A stretch of DNA of 64,000 nucleotides, taken from Dichetophora obliterata (taxonomy: Eukaryota > Arthropoda > Insecta > Diptera > Sciomyzidae). Below are positions 37,983-50,352 of this stretch, piece by piece; position 1 is the first letter of the stretch, and the number at the start of each line of letters is the position of its first letter. The stretch covers positions 296,905,708 to 296,969,707 of the forward strand of contig OY986435.1 in the NCBI GenBank assembly GCA_963920525.1, in the 5' to 3' direction. The notes below the pieces were generated by a model. The model was given only the letters and a program-made list of their open reading frames with translations. It had not been told where the DNA came from and made no database searches. The position numbers were made by a program, and so were the translations under genes.

Positions 37983-38316
37983 GAATTAAGATTGTGAGCT
38001 TTAGATCAAGTAAGTTTTCAAGAAGGCAACAACAACAACAACAACTCTGTATAGAGTCAATCACTTAGCTGACTAGACAGTCTGTTTCGGAAATCGCTAC
38101 ATATTCCTCTTCAGTAGTCTTTGAGTGATTAAGCTGTGATCAACTCACTGTTTAAACTAGCATATGAATGTGCAGATTCTGGAATTCATTCTTATGAATT
38201 GTATGGCTGCTAATCATATGACATTTCAAAGCAGTATGCTATTTATAGATCACCGCCATCAACTCTATCAAGGGTTGCCATCTGTTCTAGTTGCTTCTTC
38301 ATTTATTTCAATATTT
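37983..38316. mobile_element. Repeat family B copy with 13-bp target duplication
   Basis: GTAATTTAAAATT flanks both sides (37970-37982 and 38317-38329), so this copy is a clean insertion. It carries the (CAA)n tract, the CTCTGTATAGAGTCAATCAC block and the CATCTGTTCTAGTTGCTTCT block near the right end. The right side is shorter than in copies at 31630 and 45868. A long duplication plus one-sided truncation suggests retroposition with the 5' end on the right. Confidence 0.75.
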
Positions 38317-38389
38317 GTAATTTAAAATTATTTTTTATTTTGTAGTGGTTTTGAAGTTGGTTTTTTTTTTGTTAAAAAGTGTTTTATAA

Positions 38390-38545
38390 TGCTAAACCTT
38401 AAAAAAAAATACTTTGTTTTGCAGTTCAATACAATGATATATCATAGGTGCATACTATTTTAAGTGTGTACTGAAGATATAAAGTATGCAATGCTTATGT
38501 AATAAAAAATTAAATGAAACATAATCTCATTTATTATTATAATAC
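38390..38545 (+). repeat. Repeat family C, right fragment
   Basis: ATACTTTGTTTTGCAGTTC to AATCTCATTTATTATTATA matches 9100-9215. It is the counterpart of the fragment at 32160-32250. Confidence 0.65.
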
Positions 38546-40384
38546 ACTTAAATTAATTATAAAGAACTTCAATATTCAAATAATACTTTTTTTAATATTA
38601 TATTAATTTCTTATGAGTATGAAAGTACTTTTGTTTCGTTTTAATAAAAAACAAAAAGTTTGTAAAAACTTAAATTTTCTTATTAATAGCTAGTTTCGGT
38701 TTCGTCCAAAATTTCGGTTACGGTCGGACACTAGTTACAGTACGAAAAAAATTATTTTTAAACTCCTCTAATATTACATAAAAAAACGAAAAACGATGAA
38801 AAATGACGAAAAAAATTACCTAATAACTTTTCGTATTTGGAATCTATGAAACATAAATGGACGTTCTAAATAAACAGGAAATGTCTTAGAAGCAGCAGAA
38901 AATAGATGACATGTCATCGAAATCCGAGCCCTGCTCTTGACCATTTTGGTTTTTATTTGGATGACCGTGGCGTTAGAATTAATACATTTAGAAAGATCCA
39001 ATTTCGAGTTTGCAGGAAATGTATTAGCAGAGGTACGGAGTTCTCGTCCAAGTATGGTATCGTTCGAGAAGTGGCTTATTTGGATTACTAGAAAACAGGT
39101 CTCTCCCATCACCAGTAAAAGTAAAACAAACAGCTGATTACTTGGCTTTGGATGAAGGAGAGCAATTTCTCAATCTTCCAGTTAATTTAGCTCTACACTT
39201 GAGCTATTTACTCAAAGATTTTATGCAAATGTTCTTCGATTATTTTTGTCTAACGATAAAATTTAAGCTATCAAGTCGAACAAGCAAAATGTGTGGTCTT
39301 TATCATGCTCTCGTCAAGTCATTAAATAGTCACATCGAGAAGATCCATAAAAAGTAAACACTCACACCGAAACGAGAGTATTTAAGGCCGTTAAGAGTTG
39401 TTGCTCGTCGTGCTAACGAAGTGATGTGCATAATACAAAATTTAGACGAGCACCAAGATGTTGAATGGCTCGAATAGAACGATGTCGATATTCCAAAATA
39501 ACATGAAAGTGAGCAATCACACAACATTGAGCAGCCAACATCCTCAATGCAATCATAGACTCATGAGCGTAGCGAGGCGAACTTGCCCATGACCCCAAAA
39601 TAAGTTTTTAAGTGTTTAAGTTAGAAATTCAAAACAGTTTTTCTTATAATTAAAATAGCATTGAAGTTTTTAATATATATTAACAGCCCTATTCTGGCAA
39701 CTTTACTATTTTCAACCAGTATTTTTAATATTCCTATGTGTTTGTTGTAATTTTTTTATTTCAAAACAAAATTTGAAGCTCAAAATCAAAATTTTTAAAT
39801 AAAATTGTCACTATCTGAAAAGCAGGGCCCTATTATCTAATTGTGAGTTTTAAAGTGTACTCTTTTCTTGACTGAACTCACCGACTGAAAACCAGTGAGT
39901 TTTTGTGACAGCCCGGGTTAATGAAAAAAGTTAATGAAAAGCTTTAATTGAAATTGATTGGTAACTCTGACATATATGTAACATATATTGCAATCTTAGC
40001 TGCACAATTCGTTAGTCGATTTTTCACCAACACTAACGTTCGTTGTCATAACTAACAAAACCAAATCAGCTGTTCAAAATGAAATTTCTGATTTATTTGT
40101 GCATTTTTAATTTATATTTTTTTATAGATGGATATATAAGAAAGTTTTTTGGTGGTAAGTTAATGTTCAGTTACTGCAATTATAAGGTCTAAGTTTATTT
40201 TCTAATAAATTAGCTTTACACTCAAGAAAATAAAATTGAGTGACAATGAGAGCAGAAAAGAAGAGGATGATGAGTTGCTTGCACCAACTTGCGAGCTATT
40301 TACGTCTGTTTCTTCTTGCACATGCACTAGTGACAGTTTCTGTGAACACGACTTTGGCAAGTCGTGCCGTTATGAGTACATATC

Positions 40385-40744
40385 AGGTCTGTTCGAGTAA
40401 TTTTCTGGTAAAAAAATGAAAAACGTCAAAAGTAATAAAATTGAGAGAGAATTTACTTCAACTTTAAAAAGTAGACGAACGCTTTTCTGGTAAAATAATG
40501 CAAAATGTCAAATGCGTCTAAGAAAATCTAAAAAAATTCAGCTGCTACACACACACAGCTACCATTTGACAGTTTTCATCTTTTTACAACATGAAATTCT
40601 TCTTGCAAAAACTTCAAACAACTTGAACGGAGAGAAAATGTGATTTCCTCTCTATTACCCAATTCTCTCTGTAAACGAACGCTTTCAGGTACTTTCTAGT
40701 AAAAACGAAATTTTTCGTTTGCATTCGACTAAGCGAACAGACCT
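40385..40744. mobile_element. 360-bp MITE
   Basis: The ends AGGTCTGTTCG and CGAACAGACCT are exact inverted repeats. Inside, a unit with TTTTCTGGTAAAA and GAGAGAATTTAC occurs more than once in both orientations. The flanks share ATC. Confidence 0.65.
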
Positions 40745-41899
40745 ATCATAAATTGCAATGCTCAAATACCCTTGGGTTCTTCCTCAAATCTACGCTTTAA
40801 AGGACGACACGGTTGGACCCAAACTGAAATGTTGTCACAATTTTCTACAAACCTATGCGTCGTGGTTAATATACTCAAATACATTAAAGATGCACTTTGT
40901 TTATACTGTTCTCTCTTTCCGCCTTAAAACGTTCAAGCCGTTTTAGGATCGCTCGTTATAAAACCTTTAAAAAAAATATCAAAATGTGCGTGAGTATTGT
41001 AGAAGCCAAGTCAGTGGCACATAGGATAATCAGAAGCAGCTGACGCATTAAATACCGATCTGCTTGTTGATGTAATGATGCTGTCTGTCTAGCCACGAGA
41101 AATTACTGGAACAAAATCGAAAGGTTTTGACTTCGATTATTTATAGTTTTTTGTGAATCTCACGACTTGCTGCGACTCGTGGAAAAGACCAACCCTCACG
41201 CAAAAATTCAAATCATTTTACAATCCATCTAGCAACATTACCTTTTGACTTAATCATACGATTACCGGCGTTTTTATTTCTCTGCACAGAAATTTGATAC
41301 AAGAGAAAAAAAGAGAAGCTGAAAGATGATTTTTTAAATTACTTTGCTGAAGATTTGCGCCGAATAATTTGATTTCTGCTTTTGTTAAATCGTGTTTTAT
41401 TCAATTTCGTCTCCAATTTAATTTTATATATTTCTCAATAAAGCCAATATTTAAAGAAATTAATTTTATTTATCAGCATGAAAAATTAACATGAAACAAA
41501 AAATGGACCCCCTGAGGAAAAACCTGGCTAGGCTTATGCATGGGCTCGTGTGTCATAGAGTCCTCAGTCCATGTTAATTTTAATTAATATACCAACATTT
41601 TAAAAAGCAGTTTGGTTTGTTTGTTGATTTATGAAGATTATAATTACTAAATACCATGTCTATAAAATTTGCTTAAATGAATATTATGTGCGTTAAAGTC
41701 CTCTATTCCTCTATTCCAAGCCTATTTCTTAACCTATAACTGCTGCTCATGGATCTATAAAGATACCAGAACACATTGAAAAAGACATGAACCATGGCAG
41801 GGGGAGGGGCAATAGCTTTGCTTACTTATGCTGATGATTAGGAGGAGGGGGTTAAAAATTGCAAAAAATCTGCTTACGTAATACTTGAAAGGCCACTAT

Positions 41900-42820
41900 C
41901 GGAAATTTAAAAAATAGATTTGTTAACGCATGTTTCAAATTGGTTGAATATATTGCCAACACTCTATAAAGTATTTACTAAGTAGTACTGAGAATGTATG
42001 TAAATCTGTAATAATTTGAATTTTCTAGTTTTTTGTTTCAATTGTTTTCGCTTTAATGTTGCTTGTTTTTTTTTAAGTTCAACTTCTTTTGCAGATATTG
42101 CAATAAATTTCTTTACAGTTCGCACATAAAATTACTACAACAGAAATAAATCGCATCAAATTTACGACTCCCTCTAAATAAAGTGGCCATTTTAACGCTT
42201 CATTAAAAACAAACGCAACTACAGCTACTAGAGCAACCAAATAAACATATAGAGCGCTCACACATGCGCCTCACACACACGGAAACACAAGTTCATAAAA
42301 ATATCGCCTACACATATAGAAACATCAAAACGTATGTATGGATATGTTAAGGGGTTTATTCCGCGCCATTTAAACAGAAGTCAATTTGATGGCAATTGCA
42401 GCAGCAATAATAACACCAACAACTATCACAAGAGCCACTTTCTTAAAAAGAACAACAACACCAATAACAATATCCTTGAAGCACTTTTTTTGGCCATGTT
42501 TCAAAGAATCTTTATACTTTCTTTCTAATATTTTTCGCCATACTCCGCTTTAATGTCAAGCTGTCAGATACACGTACTTTTGTATCGCCAAGTGTGCGTG
42601 CGTATCTTTTGGCACCAATTGCATTCATGTTGTCATTTTTGTTGATTTTTATGCTGCAACAGCATTATTTTTTGCCACAAGTGTGCAACTCGGTCATTTT
42701 GCTGGATTTTTGCAAGCTCTATTTTATTTTGCGCACTTTATTCTTGTATCTGATTCTTTGTTGCTACCCAGATGGAAAAGCAGCCCTGCTGTATGTCTGC
42801 CGGCAACATGTCTCGGAAGG
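41900..42820. other. Non-coding region
   Basis: No gene recognised; weak simple repeats only (CA-rich near 42270, AAC-rich near 42410-42470). Confidence 0.5.
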
Positions 42821-42826
42821 ACAGGA

Positions 42827-43075
42827 GACATGCTCGCCTCCATACCAGCTTATTTCTTTTTTGTATAGGCATGTCCTAGCAGCAATGCAGCATGCATCTT
42901 GTGGTATGAATGCAGAAGGTATACTAGTTTGGCAAATGAACTGCCCCATTAATGCTACATCCATACCATGAGATACATGCTGCATTGCTGCTACGGCAGT
43001 TCATTTGACAGACAAGCCGTCCTAGGACATGCCTATAGAAAAAAGATATAAGCAGGTATGGAGGCGAGCATGTCA
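42827..43075. repeat. Inverted repeat, ~100-bp arms
   Basis: GGAGACATGCTCGCCTCCAT near 42825 mirrors ATGGAGGCGAGCATGTC near 43058. GCATGTCCTAGCAGCAATGC near 42869 mirrors sequence near 42975-43030. Flanked by tRNA-like sequence on the right. Confidence 0.7.
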
Positions 43076-43116
43076 GCTGAATTTCCAAGTAATGTTGCCG
43101 GCAGTTCAAAAATTAC

Positions 43117-43170
43117 CATTATCCGGAGACTTGAACCTCGGCCGCGTGAGTGTAAGTGCATGTGCTTATC
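43117..43170 (-). ncRNA. tRNA-derived repeat fragment (B-box half)
   Basis: On the minus strand CGGCCGAGGTTCAAGTCTCC contains a B-box-like core. It is preceded by ATGCACTTACACTCACG, matching the tRNA-like block at 12479-12545. The A-box half is not convincing here. Confidence 0.45.
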
Positions 43171-43470
43171 AATTAAGTTTTCAGAATGTCTCGAAAACAA
43201 AAAAAAAACAAGTTTATTTTAATCGATTTAAAATATTCTTTATTCATTGAAGCCGTCAATCAACTTAACTTAATATTACAATTTCTTTGCTTTATAAAGC
43301 TTTGTTTCAATTTCCAAATATTCTTAAAGCTATGTTTCGATATCTTAATGTTCTATATTTCTCGTACTTGTATGTATCTATGTGTTAGTGTGTGTGCTGC
43401 GCTGCGATGGTCAGCGCTGCCACAATAAGTTCAGGTGAAAAGTGCAGTCGCGTGCAAGAATTGCATTCTG

Positions 43471-43655
43471 TGTGAATGGAAATTGGTCGGCTAGAATTCT
43501 CGATAATTGTTTACGACATTTGGAGTAAAGAATTATTTAGAATTTCGATTATGCCGAAATTGTGAAATTACATTAAGTGTGCGAACGGAAATTGGTCAGC
43601 CAAAATTCTTAAGAATTGTCTGCGACATTTGGAGCAAAGAATTATTTAGAATTTT
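43471..43655. repeat. 107-bp tandem duplication
   Basis: Two copies (43471-43547, 43578-43655) share GGAAATTGGTCGGC and the CGACATTTGGAGTAAAGAAT block; the second copy has about ten changes. Confidence 0.85.
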
Positions 43656-43906
43656 GGTAATTATGAAATTAAATTATATTATTTTTAAATGGGAGGAAGG
43701 GGTTTGCTATAACTCCCCCACCATTAGCTTGAGGCTCCGACGTAGATATATCTAAGACGGTAGTTTTAGAACAAAGATTTTTACTTTTTATTAAAATAGC
43801 AATAATTATGGAAATTAATATTATTATAATAAGCAAAGTGCTCGTGTTTAAAATATTTTTAAACAGGGTGTGTGTTCGATTCTCATTGCTGTCTTAGAAA
43901 TATTTT

Positions 43907-44163
43907 TAATTATGTTGACTTTATATGACTTAAATACAAATTCTAAATGTTTGATAGTTTAAATCATACTTGATTTTAAATACAAATTCTAGTTGTTTGA
44001 TAGTTTAAAATCGTTTATTGAGCTTAAGGTCAAAGTTAGAACAATTAATTGTTCTAACGAATTTTTCCAAAGAAACAACAACAACAACAACAACAAAGTT
44101 TTTCAATATGAAAGGAAAAAAATCACTAGCATTTGATTTTATTGTACAATTTCTGCGCTTCCA
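43907..44163 (+). repeat. Family A element, 3'-truncated
   Basis: Starts inside the left inverted repeat (ATTATGTTGACTTTATATGA) and breaks off at ACAATTTCTGCGCTTCC. It is nearly identical to the complete copy only 250 bp further on, in the same orientation. Confidence 0.85.
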
Positions 44164-44402
44164 AAACCACCGGGGCGATGAGATTTTGAAGCGTCAATTT
44201 CTCATTTTTTCCTCAATTTCATAATGTCACATTTGTTGTTGTATTTCTGTTTTACTTTAGTTTCTATGCTTATGTTATTATATGTAGTCCAACAGCCTGC
44301 TGGAAGTCTGCACTAACAAAGCATGTTTACTGAAGTTGTTTTTAGAATTTTTGCTGATTTTGTTTTTCAGCTGTTTCCGTTTGGTCGAGCTCTACCATTT
44401 GA

Positions 44403-44839
44403 TTAAAGTGTTTTCTAAATGACCTCTATATTTATTATGTTGACTTTATATGATTTAAATACAAATTCTAAATGTTTGATAGTTTAAATCATACTTGATT
44501 TTAAATACAAATTCTAGTTGTTTGATAGTTTAAAATCGTTTATTGAGCTTAAGGTCAAAGTTAGAACAATTAATTGTTCTAACGAATTTTTCCAAAGAAA
44601 CAACAACAACAACAAAGTTTTTCAATATGAAAGGAAAAAAAATCACTAGCATTTGATTTTATTGTACAATTTCTGCGCTGCTAAACGCGTCATCAGAAAT
44701 CTTTGTGATCAAACTATCAAACAACTAGAATTTGTATTTAAAATCAAGTATGATTTAAACTATCAAACATTTAGAATTTGTATTTAAATCATATAAAGTC
44801 AACATAATAAATATAGAGGTCATTTAGAAAACACTTTAA
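44403..44839. mobile_element. Complete family A MITE with TTAA duplication
   Basis: A 429-bp element with inverted repeats of about 120 bp, starting AGTGTTTTCTAAATGACC, flanked by TTAA on both sides (44403-44406, 44836-44839). The TTAA target is that of piggyBac-like and Kolobok-like transposases. It is the reference copy for the fragments at 8757, 21107, 43907 and 52352. No coding capacity. Confidence 0.88.
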
Positions 44840-45002
44840 ATATTTTTAATTTTATATTCTTTTGTTGTAATTGATGCAAGCAAAAAACAACAACAATTTT
44901 AAGAAAAAGGTGTATGAAAAAAAGTGTCGTTTTTGAGATTTCACTCCAAGCAAACCACAAAACAAGGAGTAAAAAGCTTAACTTAAAAAAAAAAAAATTA
45001 TG

Positions 45003-45090
45003 TCTCTGATGGGATTTGAACCCACTACTCAAGATTTCAAAATACATTAATAAAAATTAAAGCTCTAGCCAACTAAGCTATGTACTCTGT
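45003..45090 (-). tRNA. tRNA-like sequence or tRNA pseudogene with pol III terminator
   Basis: On the minus strand TAGCTTAGTTGG (45069-45080) is an A box in a foldable D arm. GTGGGTTCAAATCCCAT (45009-45025) forms a T arm with a B box. A run of 13 T follows (44985-44997, minus strand), which would stop pol III. The A-to-B distance is long and the acceptor ends do not pair, so a tRNA pseudogene or tRNA-derived repeat is more likely than a working tRNA. Confidence 0.55.
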
Positions 45091-45867
45091 TGTGATTTTG
45101 TTGAAATAATATACATAACATTGTTGCTATCAAAAGTGCTACGACGAAAACACAAAGTGTCGGATAATTACAACAATCATGAAAATATTGAAGTTGTTGT
45201 CCCTTAAAATTAGCCGGAATTTTGCATTAGCAAACATGATATTTTATTATGACACAGTTGTTAATACTAATATTGAATGTATTTATGTTGTGCTATAAAA
45301 GAATTTAGTTCTTACTGTACTTTGCTTTTTGTTTATAAATAATAATAATATTTATTATCATTAAAAAGTAAAGAGGAAGTTTTTAAAAGTTAAAAAAAAC
45401 CTCTTAGCATTAAAATTATAACCTGTCACATTCCTTCCATCGGCAGGCTTGCTTTGTTTTTCATCTGGGAAGATGCTGTCGCTGTAGCTGTATTGCATGC
45501 AACCGTGAAAATAGTTCTGACAGATGCTGACTATTACGTTCGTCATGCTGGCAATTTATGAATTTCGAATTTTAGAAAGTAAGTGAATGAGTGGACGAGT
45601 GTGTGCGTGTGTGGGTGTGTTGGTGTGAGTGTTTACCTTTGTGTATCTATTAGTGAGTGAATGTGCGTGCTAAAGACCTTGAGTACCTTGACCTTCTCAA
45701 GTAGGAACAAATTTATAGGCATTAATGATAAAAGCAATTATGTTCAAATAAACTAAAATTTTTCTCTAATTGGCTGGATTTCAACAATGTCAATTTTGTA
45801 TCGCTTTTTCTGTATTAGCTATTTGTTTAAAGATTAATTAATTTGTGAGCTTTTAAATTATTACATG

Positions 45868-45913
45868 AATTTAATTGCGAGCTTTAGATAATGTAAGTTT
45901 TTAAGAAGGCAAT

Positions 45914-45945
<32 letters not shown>

Positions 45946-46270
45946 CTCTGTACAGAGTCAATCACTTAGCTGACTAGACAGTCTGTTTCGGAAATCGCTA
46001 CATTTCCTCTTCAGTAGTCTTTGAGTGACTAAGCTGTGATCAAACTCTCTGTTAAAGTCGTATATGATTTCACACATTTTGGAACTCATTTATCTGAACT
46101 ATATTGAACAAATTGAACGTTCAAATTGGCTACTTAATCATATGACATTTATAGCAGTAGGCTATTTATAGATCACCACCATCAACTCTATCAAGGTTTC
46201 CATCTGTTCTAGTTGCTTCTTATTTATTTCAATACTCATTGGTTTTCGACAGTTTGTCGAAACGAGTTTT
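45868..46270 (+). repeat. Repeat family B, long copy
   Basis: From GCGAGCTTTAGATAATGTAA through a 10-unit (CAA)n-like tract to TTCGACAGTTTGTCGAAACG. It is one of the two longest copies and shows the extra right-hand segment missing at 37983-38316. Confidence 0.8.
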
Positions 46271-47073
46271 TTTTCGCTTTTTAATTTTTCAATTACTCAT
46301 GACGTGTTTAAAATGTAAAATAGACAACTTGTCACAACCACTCTGAAAATGTTTTTCCAGAAACATTAGCGAAAACAGTTTTTTGTGTCTTTTAGGCGCG
46401 TTGTTGTTGTTTTTAGAGTAAAAGTTTTTTCAAGTTATAACAGAAAATGGAACTGCAAAGTTTGAGATAAACGTACATTATTTAATTTCCCGGTAATTGT
46501 TAGCTAAAAGTAATGAAATATGAACTGTGTCATTACATTTAAAATGCCAATAAGGAGTTGCGAGAGGATACGGAAAAGTATTTCAATTCTTAGCTGGCAT
46601 ATCAAGCGCCATCAATTAAAAATGCTATTCAATTAAATACAAAACTTTTCGGCACAACAAACTTTACTATATTCAGTGAACTTTTAATTTTTGTTGATTA
46701 AACTATTATTTTGTTTTAAATCTAGAAAAAATCCTTAAACAGCGGTCACTATTACTCCAAAACAGCCCAACTGAAAAAAAACATAAAACTGAAATTATAT
46801 TAATCTGAAATATTCTTCTTCTAATAGAGGATAAGTTGTTGTTGGTTTGGGGTAGAAAAGTTTGTGGAGAGAATCGCTTAGTAACTTGATTTCAATGAGA
46901 TGCAATATCACACGTTAATACTGCTTTCTGCCATACTATGAACATTCTACACAAAAAGTTTTGCTTGAATACTTTCTACCCCCTCTAACTAACTATCGAC
47001 CATCTACCGAACCAACACAATGCTTACACATTTTTAGGGGGCATCCCCTGAACGTTGGTTCATCTAAAATAAG
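46271..47073. other. Non-coding region
   Basis: No gene or element recognised. Confidence 0.5.
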
Positions 47074-47081
47074 ATATACAT

Positions 47082-50000
47082 CAGAGAACTGCAATGAGTA
47101 TCCGACAGAATTCGGATACTCAAATCATACCCGAGTGTCGTGCTGTTCTGAACTCTATCCATACTTATTAATATGTGTAAAATACTTATAGGCATTCGGC
47201 TCATTAGCATTTTTTCGGTTATAAGTACATTCTCATATCCGAGAGCGGCGTGATCCGATCCACTTCGAGCCGTTTTCAATGAGTGCGTTGAGTCAGTTTG
47301 TTACAAAAGCGCTCGATCCGAATGTATTTTGAGTGTACTCTGAGTACTGCTCCTTCTCTGCCAACGTCTCTTAGCGTTAATTAGTTTTTTTTTTGTGTAT
47401 GCACTTTTCATAAGTATTTGTCTGCAGGCCATGTGAGCTCTCATTTTTTGTTTGTTTTTTCTCGAAAACGAGTTTTTGCTATTTTATTGTTGCACTCTAT
47501 GGAGAAAGAAACAATAACAACGCTTGTGATTTTGGTTTGTTAGACATAAACAAAAATAAAACAAAACCAAAAGGCCGGCGCACAGTGGTTAAAAGTTGGA
47601 AATAAATACCAAAACTGATGATCTCTTTTTGTGATTTTTTTTTCTTTGCGTTGCTTAAGAATATTCAAACTCACATGATTCCAAAATATTTATCAGAAAT
47701 ATATGTATATAGGTTTTCTGTGTAGACGCCTTAATATACGATTGATGTAAAAATGTTGAAAAAATTTCGTAAAATATTGATATTTTTCAAGAGTTATTAC
47801 AGACAATTCAGAAAACGTATTGCAATCTGGTTTTTTTAAGTACACAAAACATTATTGAAAAAGTTTTTTGCATTCTTGAAATATTTTTTTTTTTAATTTT
47901 GCAATAAATTTCTTATGCAAAGTTGATATGAAAAAAAAACGTAAATTTATTTTTTTGCAGAATAAAACATAATGATCTATGGATGTCGACGATATTTTAA
48001 ATAAAGAAATGCTTTTATTGGACTGTAAGTTGAGCGATTAAAAAAAACTGACAGAAATTTTTGAGTCCTTGAACAACATTTGGTAAATGCGTTTAGAAGA
48101 AAATATAGATATGTTTAGTCTCAAGGTTTATTGCTATAGTCATTTTCTTTAGTATTATTTGAGGCATTTTTTGTTTAACGATCACTTCTTACGAGTTAAA
48201 ATCGTTAAATTTTTAATGTAAATAGTGAAAGCATTTACTTACTAAATACGATAAATGCTTTAAAAATGTTATTATGCTTCTTTTGCAATACTTTATATTT
48301 GCAGAGTACTTAAATATTCTATAGTGTGTTTCTCAGTCTATTAATTTACTATGTTAATATATATTAAATATTTTTTTAAATAATTACAACTAAATTGAAT
48401 TAGTAAAACAATAATGTGATATGTATAAAGTTAAATTAATTCACATTATCTTATAGCTTACTATGAAACATTTTAATGAATTTCGCAATAAAATGCTTTC
48501 AAAACTATTCAAACATTCAAATTCCCTTGTCAAGAAATGTTCATCAAACATCTTCAATTAGCTGAAAGTGAAATATATATTCTTTGATTCTAAACAACAG
48601 AATTAGAATACGTACACGGAGAAAATTAATTTGCTTGAATCAAGCAAATGTTTTGCTTAAAAGCAAATCAGCAAAACTTTGCTCAATCACAATGTGATTT
48701 AAGAAAAAGATTGCTAAATTGCAATCACTCCTCGATTATTTAGGAAAAAGCAAAATTTTGATTACATTCAAATTTTTACTTAATTTCAGCAAAAATTTGC
48801 TAAGTTATTATAAATGGGAGGAGCAAATGCTTACTTAATTCAAGCAAATATTTGCTTAGTTGCTATATATTAGAAAAGCATATTTTGATTAGTTTTTGCT
48901 AAAATTTTGCATAATGTTGAAGTGGCTTAGAATCAAGCGCAAGTTTTGCTTAACCACAATACTAATTTTGCAAACAGTTTTCTCCGTGTATGCAAGCCAT
49001 GTTTTTATGCTACACGACCTGTGCTCACTTTATCACAATGCTAAAAAGTATGATATTATCTTTTTTAACTGTTGATAGTATCACATTTACAACCAGTGCC
49101 AATTTGTGGCAAAAAGCATGAGGTTCACTCCTTTTTTTGGAATTCAAACGAAACGATAAGCTTTTTTTTGATGATTTTGTTTTTGTTTTTATAAAAAGCA
49201 ACAAATAATATTTTTGAATACTATAAACCTTTAATTTAGACAGTTTAGATGCAGCGCTTCATTGAACTTGGAATACGGAAAAACACGTGAATTGGAAAAT
49301 TTCGTATGGGAGGTGGGCGTGGCAGAAAATACTTTTTTTATAATAGACATATATTGAAGATTTCTGACAGAATGGTTCTTGTATTGGTTTAAGACAAAAA
49401 AAATATGGCGTTTTAAATATTTGTGTTGTATGGGAGGCAGGCGTGATTGAGGGCGGATTTAAAAATATTTTTGTGTGTATTCTAATAAGGCAAATTCCAA
49501 ATAATACACAAAATTTAATTGGTTTACGATGAGTCCTTCTATTTATTGACAACTTTTGTATGGGGCTCAACCACTGTGCGGCGCACGTGTCTGTTTGCTT
49601 CTTGTGCGTAAACACGTGCAATAGAAGTGTAATTTATATTATGCGCATGTGATTTGGTAACTGAAGGCTACAGAAAAATAAAAAAATACTTTACAAATTT
49701 AATAATAATTGCTGATTGCAGAAAATGAATGACTTACGATACTATCGAAACTGCGTATTATTTTTAAGCCTTAACAACGTTACCTCATGCGCAGCTTTCA
49801 CTGTGCACGATAAAAACAAAAAGCAACACAAGAATAACACATCTGTTATTCAGCATTTAGATATGCGTAGGAAAAAATAGCACAAAACAAATACAAAAAA
49901 CTCGCTCACTATTTACTGCTGCGCTCTACTGCGCTCTACTGCGCTCTCTTTCATATCCGTGGCAGATGAGCCGAGTGATTCGGCTACTTGTGTCGATTAT

Positions 50001-50251
50001 GAGTATTTGGGCAAGTAGGATAAGTATCAGCAAGACGACAACAACCATAAGTAGTTATGAACCGAAAAAACCCGATCTTTCCTGATCCGACTCATGACTT
50101 AGGATACTCATATTTATTTGAGCCGCCGCATTCTAGTTTCGTAGAAGAGAATATGAGTCGAGTTGTGTGCGCTTAGGGTGAGTAGGTTTTTGTACTTATT
50201 TTTTTCGGATATACTCAGAGTCGCAAAAAAGCTATCCGTTGCAGATCTCTG
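47082..50251. mobile_element. 3.2-kb hAT-type element with perfect 8-bp duplication
   Basis: The ends CAGAGAACTGCAA and TTGCAGATCTCTG are inverted with one mismatch. ATATACAT flanks both sides (47074-47081, 50252-50259). The subterminal regions carry GGATACTC/GAGTATCC motifs repeated in both orientations. A family D element is nested at 48613-48990. Two TATGGGAGGTGGGCGTGG-type units lie near 49300 and 49428. No transposase seen. Confidence 0.88.
48613..48990. mobile_element. Family D element, copy 2
   Basis: The ends TACACGGAGAAAA and TTTTCTCCGTGTA are exact inverted repeats, 378 bp in all. It is filled with inverted GCAAATATTTGC-like units. It lacks the tRNA-like block present in copy 1. 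Confidence 0.8.
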
Positions 50252-50352
50252 ATATACATATGCCTATGTGCTAAATAGAGTGTCCCTTAAAATTTGATGT
50301 GGTTATTTTTTTATCGCTTAACCTCTTATTTTTCGTCTGATTTTAAAATATA

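Noticed and set aside
42594..42971. 125-codon plus-strand open stretch with hydrophobic start
   Set aside because: Overlaps the arms of an inverted repeat, and the sequence after residue 60 is palindromic DNA; no support as a gene.
49259..49621. 120-codon minus-strand open stretch
   Set aside because: Lies over GGGAGGTGGGCGTGG-type repeats in a hAT-type element; no recognisable domain.
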